Assembly: GCA_033762815.1 (NCBI GenBank)
Contig: JANRLF010000008.1
Coordinates: 1-64,000 of the forward strand
Direction: 5' to 3'
Source: JANRLF01 sp033762815
Lineage (GTDB): Bacteria; Bacteroidota; Bacteroidia; Chitinophagales; CAIOSU01
DNA length: 64,000 bases
Part shown: positions 27,064 through 35,499 of the stretch, in pieces
Numbering within the stretch: the stretch's first letter is position 1
How the letters are laid out: each line of letters begins with the position of its first letter
Position numbers and translations under genes: made by a program
Notes under the pieces: model-generated
The model's input: only the letters and a program-made list of their open reading frames with translations
Databases searched by the model: none
Told to the model about the DNA's origin: nothing

Positions 27064-29487
27064 TTAGTTACGCAATGGTTTTCCCGTTTTCAATATACTT
27101 TGTATCCTTTCCAAGGTCTTCTTCTCCCCTACGAGTGACAGGAAGGCTTCGCGCTCTAGGTCCAACAGGTATTGCTCCGATACTTTCGATTCGCCGCTAA
27201 GGTCGCCGCCAGCCATGATATAAGCCAGCTTATTGGCAATCTTCATATCATGCTCGGTAGCATAACCACCGAAATGGAAACCATAAGAACCAGAGTACAA
27301 GCCACCCAATGCGGTGCGGCCCAACACGGTCACATCCTCACGTGGTATCGGCCTTACATAACCCAACTCATCCAGACGGATAGCCTCTTTCTTGGCCTCC
27401 GCTATCAAGCGGTCTTGGTTTACTACTACGATGTCTTTTCCTTTACGCAGGATATCAATATCAAAAGCTTCCCAGGCAGAAGTGGCCACTTTAGCCGTAG
27501 CAATGTTTACAAAGCTGGCCTGCAATACATTGGTCTGTACATCGCCCTTGCGGTAGGTATCGCTGGCGCGCAGGGTCAACTCCTTGGTACCGCCACCGGC
27601 AGGTATCAAGCCCACGCCCACTTCCACCAGTCCTATATAGGTTTCAGCAGCAGCTACTACCTTATCGGCATGCATGGTCAATTCGCAACCGCCACCAAGG
27701 GTCATGCCGTGCGGGGCCACCACCACGGGAATATCAGAGAACCTGGCGCGGGCCACGGTGCGCTGGAAGTGGCGGATAGCGAAATCCAGTTCGTCATACT
27801 CCTGCTCTATGGCCAACATGAATATCATGGCCAAGTTGGCACCCGCGGAGAAATTCTGCCCGTTGTTGGCAATCACCAAACCACGATAGCTCTTCTCTGC
27901 AATGTCGATGGCTTTGTTTACGCCTTCCAGCACCTCGCTGCCCATGGAGTTCATCTTGGTATGGAACTCCAGGTTCAATATACCATCTCCAATGTCGTGC
28001 AGGGTGGTACCAGCATTTTTCCAAATCGGCTTGTTGCCACGCAGGTTATCCAAGATAATGAAAGCATCCTGGCCGGGAATGGCACGGTAGGCTTTGGCAT
28101 TTTGGTCATAATAGCGCCTAACGCCATTTTCCACTTTGTAGAAAGAGGTGATGCCCGCAGCCAACATGTCTTTTACCCACTGCGCAGGGGCAAAGCCGGC
28201 GGCTTCCATTTCCGTTACTATCTTCTCTACGCCCAGGGCATCCCAAGTCTCGAAGGGTCCCAGTTCCCAGCCGAAACCGGCACGTAGGGCATCGTCCACA
28301 CGGTATATCTCATCGGCTATTTCAGGAATGCGCTTGGAGCTGTAGGCCGACAGGCGGTACACCAAGGTGCGCAAGAAATCGGCACCTTTATCTTTGCCCG
28401 CATGCAGCACCCGCAACCTTTCCTTCAGGTCATCAATGGGCTTGGCAGCTTCCGTAGATGGGAATTTAGGACGGGTACCGGGTTTATATTCCAAGGTGTT
28501 CAGGTCAAGGGCTAAAATCTCCTTACCAGCTTCACCTCTCAACTTTTTATAGAAACCTTGTCCGCTCTTATCGCCCAGCCAGTTGTTCTCCACCATTTTG
28601 GTAACAAAGCCAGGTATCTTGAACAGGTCGCGGCTTTCATCGTTCACCAAGTCGTTGTAGGCATTGGTAGCCACTTTTACCATGGTGTCCAGGCCTACTA
28701 CGTCCGTAGTACGGAAGGTAGCCGATTTTGGTTTACCGGTGATGGGGCCCGTCAGCGCATCCACTTCCTCGATGGTAAGGCCCATTTCCTGCATCACATG
28801 GAAAATGCTCATAATGCTGAATACACCGATACGGTTGGCAATAAAGGCAGGGGTATCTTTGCACAAAACGGTAGTCTTACCCAGCACCCTCATGCCATAG
28901 TCGAGCATGAACTGCACCAATTGAGGGTCGGTTTTGGGCGTAGGGATGATTTCCAGCAACTTCAGGTAACGGGGCGGGTTGAAGAAGTGCATGCCCAGGA
29001 AATTCTTCTGAAAATCTTCGCTGCGGCCTTCCAACATGCTATGGATAGGTATACCGGAAGTATTGGAAGCAACCACGGAACCAGCTTTACGGTATTGGTC
29101 CACCTGCGCGAAAACCTTTTTCTTGATCTCCAGGTTTTCCACCACCGCTTCCAAAATCAGGTCGGCATCGGCAATATCTTTAAAGTTGTCATCAAAATTG
29201 CCAGTAGTGACGCGGCTCACAAATTCTTTATTGTAAACCGGGTTAGGGTTGGCCTTCAGTACATTGGCCAATGCCCCATCCACAATGCTGTTGCGGGCTG
29301 CCTTGCTTTGCTTCTGCTCATCGGTCAGGTTATTGGGCACAATGTCCAGCAGCAGCACCTTCAGGCCCACGTTGGCAAAGTGCAATGCTATCCTCGAACC
29401 CATCACGCCTGAGCCCAGCACTACTGCTTTGCGAATCTTGCGGTTCACCGTGTTGGTGGCTTTAGCGGTTTCCAATAATGCTTCCAT
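27064..29487 (-). CDS. fadN: 3-hydroxyacyl-CoA dehydrogenase/enoyl-CoA hydratase
   Basis: 807 residues. The dehydrogenase part comes first: NAD-binding AVVLGSGVMGSRIALHFANVG near residues 23-43, LDIVP, FLGMHFFNPPRYLKLLEIIPT. The hydratase/isomerase (crotonase) part is C-terminal: NGQNFSAGANLAMIF, VVAPHGMTLGGGCELTMHAD, ETYIGLVEVGVGLIPAGGGTKE. This order (HAD then crotonase) is that of Bacillus FadN rather than E. coli FadB. It carries out the two middle steps of beta-oxidation and heads the operon. Expression is probably controlled by the TetR protein through the site at 29567-29584. Confidence 0.94.
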   Translation of the reverse strand: MEALLETAKATNTVNRKIRKAVVLGSGVMGSRIALHFANVGLKVLLLDIVPNNLTDEQKQSKAARNSIVDGALANVLKANPNPVYNKEFVSRVTTGNFDDNFKDIADADLILEAVVENLEIKKKVFAQVDQYRKAGSVVASNTSGIPIHSMLEGRSEDFQKNFLGMHFFNPPRYLKLLEIIPTPKTDPQLVQFMLDYGMRVLGKTTVLCKDTPAFIANRIGVFSIMSIFHVMQEMGLTIEEVDALTGPITGKPKSATFRTTDVVGLDTMVKVATNAYNDLVNDESRDLFKIPGFVTKMVENNWLGDKSGQGFYKKLRGEAGKEILALDLNTLEYKPGTRPKFPSTEAAKPIDDLKERLRVLHAGKDKGADFLRTLVYRLSAYSSKRIPEIADEIYRVDDALRAGFGWELGPFETWDALGVEKIVTEMEAAGFAPAQWVKDMLAAGITSFYKVENGVRRYYDQNAKAYRAIPGQDAFIILDNLRGNKPIWKNAGTTLHDIGDGILNLEFHTKMNSMGSEVLEGVNKAIDIAEKSYRGLVIANNGQNFSAGANLAMIFMLAIEQEYDELDFAIRHFQRTVARARFSDIPVVVAPHGMTLGGGCELTMHADKVVAAAETYIGLVEVGVGLIPAGGGTKELTLRASDTYRKGDVQTNVLQASFVNIATAKVATSAWEAFDIDILRKGKDIVVVNQDRLIAEAKKEAIRLDELGYVRPIPREDVTVLGRTALGGLYSGSYGFHFGGYATEHDMKIANKLAYIMAGGDLSGESKVSEQYLLDLEREAFLSLVGEKKTLERIQSILKTGKPLRN

Positions 29488-29540
29488 CTCTTTTTTCTTT
29501 ATGTTTATCGCTAATGACTGTTATCTATTTATGGGGAGCC

Positions 29541-29572
29541 GAAAGCTATACCTTTTTTTCCTTTTTACCAAA
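29541..29572 (-). promoter_or_regulatory. promoter of the fad operon
   Basis: Minus-strand TTTG (29569-29572), 20 bp, TAGCTTTC (29541-29548), one base off the TAnnTTTG consensus. The same spacing and the same final C occur in the tetR promoter at 30184-30215. The -33 box lies within the palindromic operator at 29567-29584. The ATG is about 54 bp beyond the -7 box. Confidence 0.7.
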
Positions 29573-29584
29573 CGATTGTTCGAT
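29567..29584. promoter_or_regulatory. putative TetR operator of the fad operon
   Basis: ACCAAACGATTGTTCGAT, 16 of 18 bases identical to the site before tetR at 30210-30227. The core CAAACGATTG is a near-palindrome. It overlaps the -33 box of the fad promoter, so binding would block initiation. Confidence 0.75.
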
Positions 29585-29607
29585 AAAACAAAAATTTAAC
29601 CTTCTGC

Positions 29608-30162
29608 TCAATAACCTATCCTTTTCTTAACCCTGCGCAGCGCATCCTTCAAATACCTGGGCTGGTTGTATATGCGCATCATCATCACCGAGCCTTCTAT
29701 CTCCGCCACGCACTGCTCAGCAACCTCACGGGCCGTCGCCTCTGAATATTTGGCCTTAAACACGTGCGTCAGCGCCTCCACCCAATCATCAAAAAACTTG
29801 CGTATCAGCTCGGAAAACTCCGGTATCACACGGGCGGTTTCTATGCCAATGTTGCCCATGATACAACCATCGCCGATGAACATTTGTTCGGTCTTTTCGC
29901 CCATTTTGCGCAACTTTTCGCTCGTGGACAGGCCCTCTTGGTAGGCATGGGCGAATATTTCCGTATTGAAATAGGCGTGCACGTATTCTATCACGGCCTT
30001 CATCAACTCCTCCTTGCTATCGTAGTAATGGTACATACTGCCCTTCAGCAAGCCACAGGCCTCCGCAATGTCGGCCATGGTGGCATTGTGATAGCTCTTT
30101 TCACTGAATATCTTCAGAGCCTGGTCAAGAATAAAGGTTTCGCTTACTTTGGGCTTGGGCAC
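29608..30162 (-). CDS. TetR family regulator of beta-oxidation (FadR-like)
   Basis: 184 residues. N-terminal helix-turn-helix: ETFILDQALKIFSEKSYHNATMADIAEACGLLKGSMYHYYDSKEELM, typical TetR. The C-terminal two thirds is an all-helical ligand-binding part. Members that neighbour fadNAE genes in other bacteria bind acyl-CoA and lift repression. Two copies of an 18-bp operator, one before this gene and one before fadN, support autoregulation and control of the fad operon. Ligand is inferred, not seen. Confidence 0.9.
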   Translation of the reverse strand: MPKPKVSETFILDQALKIFSEKSYHNATMADIAEACGLLKGSMYHYYDSKEELMKAVIEYVHAYFNTEIFAHAYQEGLSTSEKLRKMGEKTEQMFIGDGCIMGNIGIETARVIPEFSELIRKFFDDWVEALTHVFKAKYSEATAREVAEQCVAEIEGSVMMMRIYNQPRYLKDALRRVKKRIGY

Positions 30163-30183
30163 GCTAACTACAGATTGAAAATC

Positions 30184-30215
30184 GAAAATTACACATTGAC
30201 TTTCTCTTTACCAAA
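30184..30215 (-). promoter_or_regulatory. promoter of the tetR-type gene
   Basis: Minus-strand TTTG (30212-30215), 20 bp, TAATTTTC (30184-30191). Same geometry as the fad promoter, with the -33 box inside the operator. Initiation near 30177 would leave a short leader before the ATG at 30162. Confidence 0.7.
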
Positions 30216-30227
30216 CGTTTGTTTGAT
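30210..30227. promoter_or_regulatory. putative TetR operator, autoregulatory
   Basis: ACCAAACGTTTGTTTGAT with the perfect 10-bp palindrome CAAACGTTTG. Matches the fad operator at 16 of 18 positions and covers the -33 box of the regulator's own promoter. Confidence 0.75.
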
Positions 30228-30434
30228 TAAAAAAGTTCTTTTAAGCCACCTAATGGCTAAGGATGAAAATCTAAAATACGCTTATAAGCATCTATAAAGG
30301 ATAGATTTTCTAGCAGCAATAGCCATCAACTTTATAGTTATCAACCCACTCTAAATAAAATATTTCCAACATTGTTTGAACAAATAGGATAGGCTAATGT
30401 TGGTTTGACATTCCTCACTAAAAATAGAAAAATC

Positions 30435-31364
30435 ATGTTTTTGAAATTCCCCCGCTTATTCTTGATGTTCGTAGCTGTTTCCCTATTCCTCTCCTCTTGT
30501 AAAGATGATGAAGAAGAAAACAACGACCCCAAAACCATTGTAGAAATTGCCCAAGGCGATGCCCAATTCAGTACGTTGGTATCTGCCCTCACTCGCGCCA
30601 ATTTGGTAAACACGCTCAACAGTGCAGGTACTTACACTGTTTTTGCCCCTACCAATGATGCTTTCAATGCCTTACTAACCAGCTTGGGCTACTCTTCTCT
30701 TGATTCAGTACCTACCGATGCATTGACAAATATCTTGTTGTACCACGTGTTGGGACAAGAAGTGACTTCCTCTGCTATCACTTCAGGTTATGTGAGCACC
30801 CTGGCTGCAGGCCCTGGCACTACCAAATTGTCACTACAGGTTACCAAAAGCGGCAGCACCGTAACCTTGAACGGCGGCTATGGAGCCACCGTAACATCGG
30901 CTGACATCGATGCATCCAATGGCGTTATCCACGTAATCAACAAAGTATTGCTGCCCATGAACGTGGTAGATATTGCCGTAAACAACGGTGGCTTCACCCA
31001 ACTGGTAAGTGCCCTCACTACCGCCAGCTTGGTAACTACCCTTAGCGATGCATCTGCTACCTACACCGTGTTTGCCCCAACCGACGCTGCCTTCCAAGCC
31101 ATCGCTTCAACCGTTGCAGGCCTTAGCACCCAACAACTGACCGATGTTTTGACTTACCACGTAGTGGCAGGTGCCAATGCCCGCTCCAATGACCTGAGTA
31201 ACGGCCAAGTATTGACTACCGTAAACGGTGGCACTGTTACCGTAAACATTAGCGGCAGCACCGTAACCTTTGTGGGAGCCAACAGCACTGCTACCTTGGC
31301 GCTTGCCGACGTACAAGGCACCAATGGCGTGGTACACGTAATCGACACCGTGTTGTTGCCATAA
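30435..31364 (+). CDS. fasciclin (FAS1) domain lipoprotein
   Basis: 309 residues from MFLKFPRLFLMF, with lipobox LSSC (Cys22). Two FAS1 domains follow, about 34-170 and 172-305, each with the family's H1/H2 motifs: TYTVFAPTNDAF and YTVFAPTDAAF, then GVIHVINKVLLP and GVVHVIDTVLLP. FAS1 domains mediate adhesion or matrix association, here on the cell surface or in the periplasm. An acidic linker (KDDEEENND) after the Cys is like surface-exposure signals of Bacteroidota lipoproteins. The longer start at 30405 would precede the signal and is rejected. Confidence 0.92.
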   Translation: MFLKFPRLFLMFVAVSLFLSSCKDDEEENNDPKTIVEIAQGDAQFSTLVSALTRANLVNTLNSAGTYTVFAPTNDAFNALLTSLGYSSLDSVPTDALTNILLYHVLGQEVTSSAITSGYVSTLAAGPGTTKLSLQVTKSGSTVTLNGGYGATVTSADIDASNGVIHVINKVLLPMNVVDIAVNNGGFTQLVSALTTASLVTTLSDASATYTVFAPTDAAFQAIASTVAGLSTQQLTDVLTYHVVAGANARSNDLSNGQVLTTVNGGTVTVNISGSTVTFVGANSTATLALADVQGTNGVVHVIDTVLLP

Positions 31365-31388
31365 TCCAATCGAACAAACATAGTACAG

Positions 31389-31417
31389 AGGGCAAGGCGA
31401 AAGCTTTGTCCTTTTTG
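31389..31417 (+). terminator. terminator of FAS1 gene
   Basis: AGGGCAAGGC-GAAA-GCTTTGTCCT stem (two G-T wobbles) with a tetraloop, followed by TTTTTG. It lies 25 bp past the FAS1 stop. Confidence 0.75.
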
Positions 31418-31461
31418 TTTTTAGCTTACCTGCTAAGGGTTCAGATATTCCAGAAACACTT

Positions 31462-31599
31462 TCGAAAACCTGAAGCTATACCTAAAAATAAATGCCCACT
31501 ACCCCGCAGTGGAAACCCATGCCAACCCTACCGAATACTTCCTACAAGGCGATTCCTTTATAGAAGAGGTGATGAAAAGTTCGGTGGAGATTGTGTGAC
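31462..31599 (+). pseudogene. possible gene remnant
   Basis: In this frame the sequence reads ENLKLYLKINAHYPAVETHA, then NPTEYFLQGDSFIEEVMKS, ending at a stop near 31599, without an ATG at its head. It has protein-like composition, so it may be the broken end of a lost gene. No family recognised. The rest of 31418-31743 shows no gene. Confidence 0.3.
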
Positions 31600-31743
31600 C
31601 CTATAGCTATTCCATTTCGCCAAGAAACGGAAGGTCTGGCAGAAGCTGCATTAAGTCCTAATTATTAATGGCACGCCGCCCGCAAGTAAGGATTGGATAT
31701 TTAATGGCCGGAGCAGTATGCGAAAGCGGAAGGGAAGTGATGG

Positions 31744-32412
31744 TTATTCCCAAGTAGCATAAGGATGGGTAGGCTGTTCAATAAACTTTCCACTTTTATC
31801 TATTGCACCCCACAACTTATTTACCTGAACTTTTGCCTCACCGTTCTTGAAAGAATTTGCATAATTATATTTAAAAGGAATGGTAGTGTTACCTGTTGTG
31901 TCAATGTACCCATGCATCCCCTCCTCATTTCTAACTACACATAGGTTTTCTGAGAATTTATCAACCCACGCATATTGAGGTTTAACTACTAATTCCCCTT
32001 TTCTATTTATGAAACCATACAAATCATTTATTCTTACCGATGCTAGTCCTTGATGAAAACTACCTGCGTATTCAAATTGAGGTTCTAGGATATAACTTCC
32101 GCTTTCATCAATATAACCCCATTTATCTCCCATTTGTACGGCAGATAGTCCTTCTGAAAACATTTCAGCCATATCAAATTTAGGCTCAATTACCACATTG
32201 CCATCTAAATCTCTAAATCCGGTTTTTCCGTTCTTCATTATTTGAAAGTATTTAATTCCTTCCCGTTCTCCTACTTCTCTGGAGTTAATAAGCGGATGGT
32301 TTATTACTTCTTCAAATGATTTAGGTTCAGTTGGTTCAGAATTATTACAGCTAGCAAGACTTAAAAAAGTCAAAATAATTACTATTATTAATATCATAAT
32401 TATTATTCCCAT
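31744..32412 (-). CDS. WG-repeat lipoprotein
   Basis: 222 residues. Signal with lipobox LASC (Cys22). The mature part is a row of about five WG repeats (KNGKTGFRDLDGNVVIEPKFD, GDKWGYIDESGSYILEPQFE, NDLYGFINRKGELVVKPQYA, and so on), each about 35 residues, which form beta-hairpin units. Function of WG proteins is unknown. Its ATG overlaps the leuS stop by one base. It is AT-rich compared with leuS. Confidence 0.88.
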   Translation of the reverse strand: MGIIIMILIIVIILTFLSLASCNNSEPTEPKSFEEVINHPLINSREVGEREGIKYFQIMKNGKTGFRDLDGNVVIEPKFDMAEMFSEGLSAVQMGDKWGYIDESGSYILEPQFEYAGSFHQGLASVRINDLYGFINRKGELVVKPQYAWVDKFSENLCVVRNEEGMHGYIDTTGNTTIPFKYNYANSFKNGEAKVQVNKLWGAIDKSGKFIEQPTHPYATWE

Positions 32413-35381
32413 TAAACCACCACATTCACAATCCTACCCGGCACATGGATGAAGCGTTTGGGGGCTTTTCCTTCCGTCCATTTTTGCACGTCTTCTAGCG
32501 ACAGTACCGTCTCTTGCACGGTGGCGGCGTCCATGTCTAATGGCAGTTCAATGTTCGCGCGCACCTTGCCGTTGATAGACACGGGGTAATTGAAGCTGCT
32601 CTCTACCAAATGTTCTGGTTTGAACTGGGGGAAGGCGGCATCGTTTACCGTGCCCGGCTGGCCCAGTGCATGTTGCCACAGTTCCTCTGCCACGTGGGGG
32701 GCGAAGGGGGCCATCAATACCACCAAGTCTTTCAGGATGGCCTTTTTGTGGCAGCCCAGCTCGGTCAGTTCATTTACGCAAATCATAAAAGCACTCACGC
32801 AAGTGTTGAAGGCCAGCCTTTCGGTATCTTCCTCAATCTTTTTGATGGTCTTGTGCAGAGTTTTCAGCTCCGCTTTGCTGGGCTCAGCATCGGTCACTTT
32901 CAAGCCGTTCTCGTCATAAAACAGTCGCCAGAACTTGCGCATGAACTTGGCCACCCCGTCCAGACCGTTGGTAATCCAAGGTTTGCTCAGTTCAATGGGC
33001 CCCAGGAACATTTCATACAGGCGGAAGGTATCCGCACCGTATTTGGCAATGATGTCGTCTGGGTTCACTACATTATCCTTGGATTTAGACATCTTCTCCA
33101 CTTCAGAAAAGGTCCGAAAATCTGAGGATAGATTTTTGATTTCCTCAGTAGTGTAGTTGTGATGTAGATGATTTTGACTTACGTCAATATGATGAAATTC
33201 TCCGTTTTGCCAATATCCATTTTGTGCAAGAAAAACGGCGTTTTCTTTTAATCCTTTACCTTTATCAGAAATAAGATATTTTGGAATATCCAGAACATTG
33301 TTTGTAACAAATTGAATAGGAACATTTATCGCTGTTAATCCGCCACTCGCCTTTTGCTCTTCCGTATAAAAGTCATCACTATAATAGTAAGTATAACTTA
33401 GGTTGTTAGGGTTATCGCGTGGAATTAGTATGCCACCATAATCATGAAAAGTTTTATTGAGCTTTCCACCTGTCGACATTAATATCTTCTCACTCACCCC
33501 CTGTATCATCCCTTGGTTCACCAGCTTTTTGAAGGGCTCCTCGCTGGGTACATAACCCAGGTCGTGCAGGAATTTATGCCAGAAACGGCTGTACAATAAG
33601 TGGCCTACGGCGTGCTCGCTGCCGCCAACGTATAGGTCCACATCTTGCCAGTAGTCCAGTGCCGCTTTGCCAGCAAATTCGGTATTGTTGTGCGGGTCCA
33701 TATAGCGGAGGAAGTACCAACTGCTGCCGGCGTAGCCGGGCATGGTGTCGGTTTCCCTTTTCGTGCCGTCCGAAAGGTTTACCCAGTCCGTCGCCGTTGC
33801 TAAGGGCGATTCGCCAGTGCCGGTGGGCTTATAGCTCTCTACCTCGGGCAGGGTCACGGGCAACTGGTCCTCGGGCAAGGTATAGGGCATATCGTCCTTG
33901 TAATATATGGGGAAGGGTTCGCCCCAGTAACGCTGGCGGCTAAACCCTGCATCGCGCAGGCGGTAGTTCACCTTTGCCTTGCCGATGCCCATCTCCTCTA
34001 CCTTGCGGCACATCAGGCTGATGGCCTCCTTCACCTCCAGGCCGTTCAGAAAATCGCTGTTGATGAGTTTGCCCACCTTTACGGCATCGGCAGGGTAGCC
34101 CGTTTTGTCCACTACCGGTACAATGGGCAGCCCGAAATGCTTGGCAAAAGTCTGGTCGCGCTCATCATCGCTGGGCACGGCCATGATGGCACCCGTGCCA
34201 TAGCCCATCAGCACATATTCGCTTATCCAGATGGGTATGCGCTCTTGTGTAAAAGGATGGATGGCATAAGCCCCTGTGAAGGCACCGGTCACCTTCTTAA
34301 CCTCTGCCTGCCGCTCCCGCTCGCTGCGGTTCTGTACATACTCCTTGTACTGCGCCACTTCGCCTTGCTGGCCTTGGCTGCTAATGTGCTCCACCAGTTC
34401 ATGCTCGGGTGCCAGCACCATGAAGGTAGCCCCAAAAATGGTATCGGGGCGCGTGGTGAATATCTCAATTTGCCCGGCGCTATCTGCCTGTCCCGCTTCT
34501 GGCGGGGCTACTTGGAAAACAATGCTTGCCCCCTCGCTGCGGCCTATCCAGTTGCGCTGCTGTTCTTTCAGGCTATCGGGCCAGTCGATGATCTCCAAGC
34601 CTTTCAGCAACCTGTCGGCATAGGCAGTAATCCGCAAGGACCATTGGCGCATGGGCCTGCGTATAACGGGGTAGCCCCCGCGTTCGGACACGCCGTCCTT
34701 CACCTCATCATTGGCCAGCACCGTGCCCAATTCTTCGCACCAGTTCACATCCGTATAGCTTTGGTAAGCCAGGCGGTAGTGCATCAAAGTTTCTTGGCGA
34801 GCCTTCTCATCCATCGCCGCCCAATCTTGCGCAGTGAATACCGCCACCATATCAGTCGCAGCATCAAGACCCTGATTGCCCTGTAGCGCAAAGAGAGCCT
34901 CCAGCTCAGCCACAGGGCGCGCCTTTTCAGCTTTTTTATCATACCAGCTATGGAAAAGTTGAATGAAAATCCATTGGGTCCATTTGTAATAATCGGGGCG
35001 GTGGGTCTCCACGCTGCGGTCCCAATCGTAATTGAAGCCGATGGCATCCAACTGCTGGCGGTAGCGCAGCAGGTTCTCATCGGTAAAGGCGCCAGGGTGG
35101 TTGCCCGTTTGTATGGCATACTGCTCAGCGGGCAGCCCAAAGGCATCGAAGCCCATGGGGTGCAGCACGTTGAAACCCTTCAGCCGCTTGTACCGGCTGT
35201 AGATATCGGTAGCGATATAGCCCAGCGGATGCCCTACGTGCAGCCCCGCCCCGCTGGGGTAAGGGAACATGTCCAGCACATAGCACTTAGGTTTGCTGGG
35301 GTCGTTGCTTACCTTGTACACCTGCCCATCGCGCCAGTACTGCTGCCAACGGGCTTCTATATCCTTAAAATTGTATTCCAT
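32412..35381 (-). CDS. leuS: leucyl-tRNA synthetase
   Basis: 989 residues, class I aminoacyl-tRNA synthetase. HIGH-type motif in GAGLHVGHPLGYIATD, editing domain with TTRPDTIFGATFMVLAPEHE and GTGAIMAVPSDDERD, KMSKS loop at about residues 763-767. It charges tRNA-Leu. It is longer than most bacterial LeuRS because of a segment (about residues 634-757) just before KMSKS. This lineage insertion is much more AT-rich than the rest. A TAACTTTG -7 element (35390-35397) is only 9 bp from the ATG. Confidence 0.97.
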   Translation of the reverse strand: MEYNFKDIEARWQQYWRDGQVYKVSNDPSKPKCYVLDMFPYPSGAGLHVGHPLGYIATDIYSRYKRLKGFNVLHPMGFDAFGLPAEQYAIQTGNHPGAFTDENLLRYRQQLDAIGFNYDWDRSVETHRPDYYKWTQWIFIQLFHSWYDKKAEKARPVAELEALFALQGNQGLDAATDMVAVFTAQDWAAMDEKARQETLMHYRLAYQSYTDVNWCEELGTVLANDEVKDGVSERGGYPVIRRPMRQWSLRITAYADRLLKGLEIIDWPDSLKEQQRNWIGRSEGASIVFQVAPPEAGQADSAGQIEIFTTRPDTIFGATFMVLAPEHELVEHISSQGQQGEVAQYKEYVQNRSERERQAEVKKVTGAFTGAYAIHPFTQERIPIWISEYVLMGYGTGAIMAVPSDDERDQTFAKHFGLPIVPVVDKTGYPADAVKVGKLINSDFLNGLEVKEAISLMCRKVEEMGIGKAKVNYRLRDAGFSRQRYWGEPFPIYYKDDMPYTLPEDQLPVTLPEVESYKPTGTGESPLATATDWVNLSDGTKRETDTMPGYAGSSWYFLRYMDPHNNTEFAGKAALDYWQDVDLYVGGSEHAVGHLLYSRFWHKFLHDLGYVPSEEPFKKLVNQGMIQGVSEKILMSTGGKLNKTFHDYGGILIPRDNPNNLSYTYYYSDDFYTEEQKASGGLTAINVPIQFVTNNVLDIPKYLISDKGKGLKENAVFLAQNGYWQNGEFHHIDVSQNHLHHNYTTEEIKNLSSDFRTFSEVEKMSKSKDNVVNPDDIIAKYGADTFRLYEMFLGPIELSKPWITNGLDGVAKFMRKFWRLFYDENGLKVTDAEPSKAELKTLHKTIKKIEEDTERLAFNTCVSAFMICVNELTELGCHKKAILKDLVVLMAPFAPHVAEELWQHALGQPGTVNDAAFPQFKPEHLVESSFNYPVSINGKVRANIELPLDMDAATVQETVLSLEDVQKWTEGKAPKRFIHVPGRIVNVVV

Positions 35382-35471
35382 AGCAGGGGCAAAGTTAGTG
35401 TTTCAGCTACAAGGAAAAAGTTGGATAGTAGAAATATGTTAAACAAAACCGATAGTGTATTACAAAAAGTA

Positions 35472-35499
35472 TTGCTACCCAATACTTGATACTCGATAC
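35472..35499. repeat. heptamer repeats at the parC 3' end
   Basis: TTGCTAC, CCAATAC, TTGATAC, TCGATAC at a period of 7 (reverse complement GTATCGA, GTATCAA, GTATTGG, GTAGCAA). They abut the stop codon of the minus-strand parC gene. Confidence 0.7.

Noticed and set aside
27172..28287. Long plus-strand frame (371 codons) opposite fadN
   Set aside because: It is a codon-bias shadow of fadN; its translation lacks domain features while the minus strand has full HAD and crotonase motifs.
28558..29412. Plus-strand frame of 284 codons opposite fadN
   Set aside because: His/Gln-rich shadow frame inside the NAD-binding part of fadN; no motif of its own.
31406..31606. 66-codon plus-strand frame after FAS1
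   Set aside because: Begins in the T-tract of the FAS1 terminator and has no protein-like pattern.
34137..34886. Plus-strand frame of 249 codons opposite leuS
   Set aside because: Shadow of the GC-rich part of leuS, without start signals or domains.
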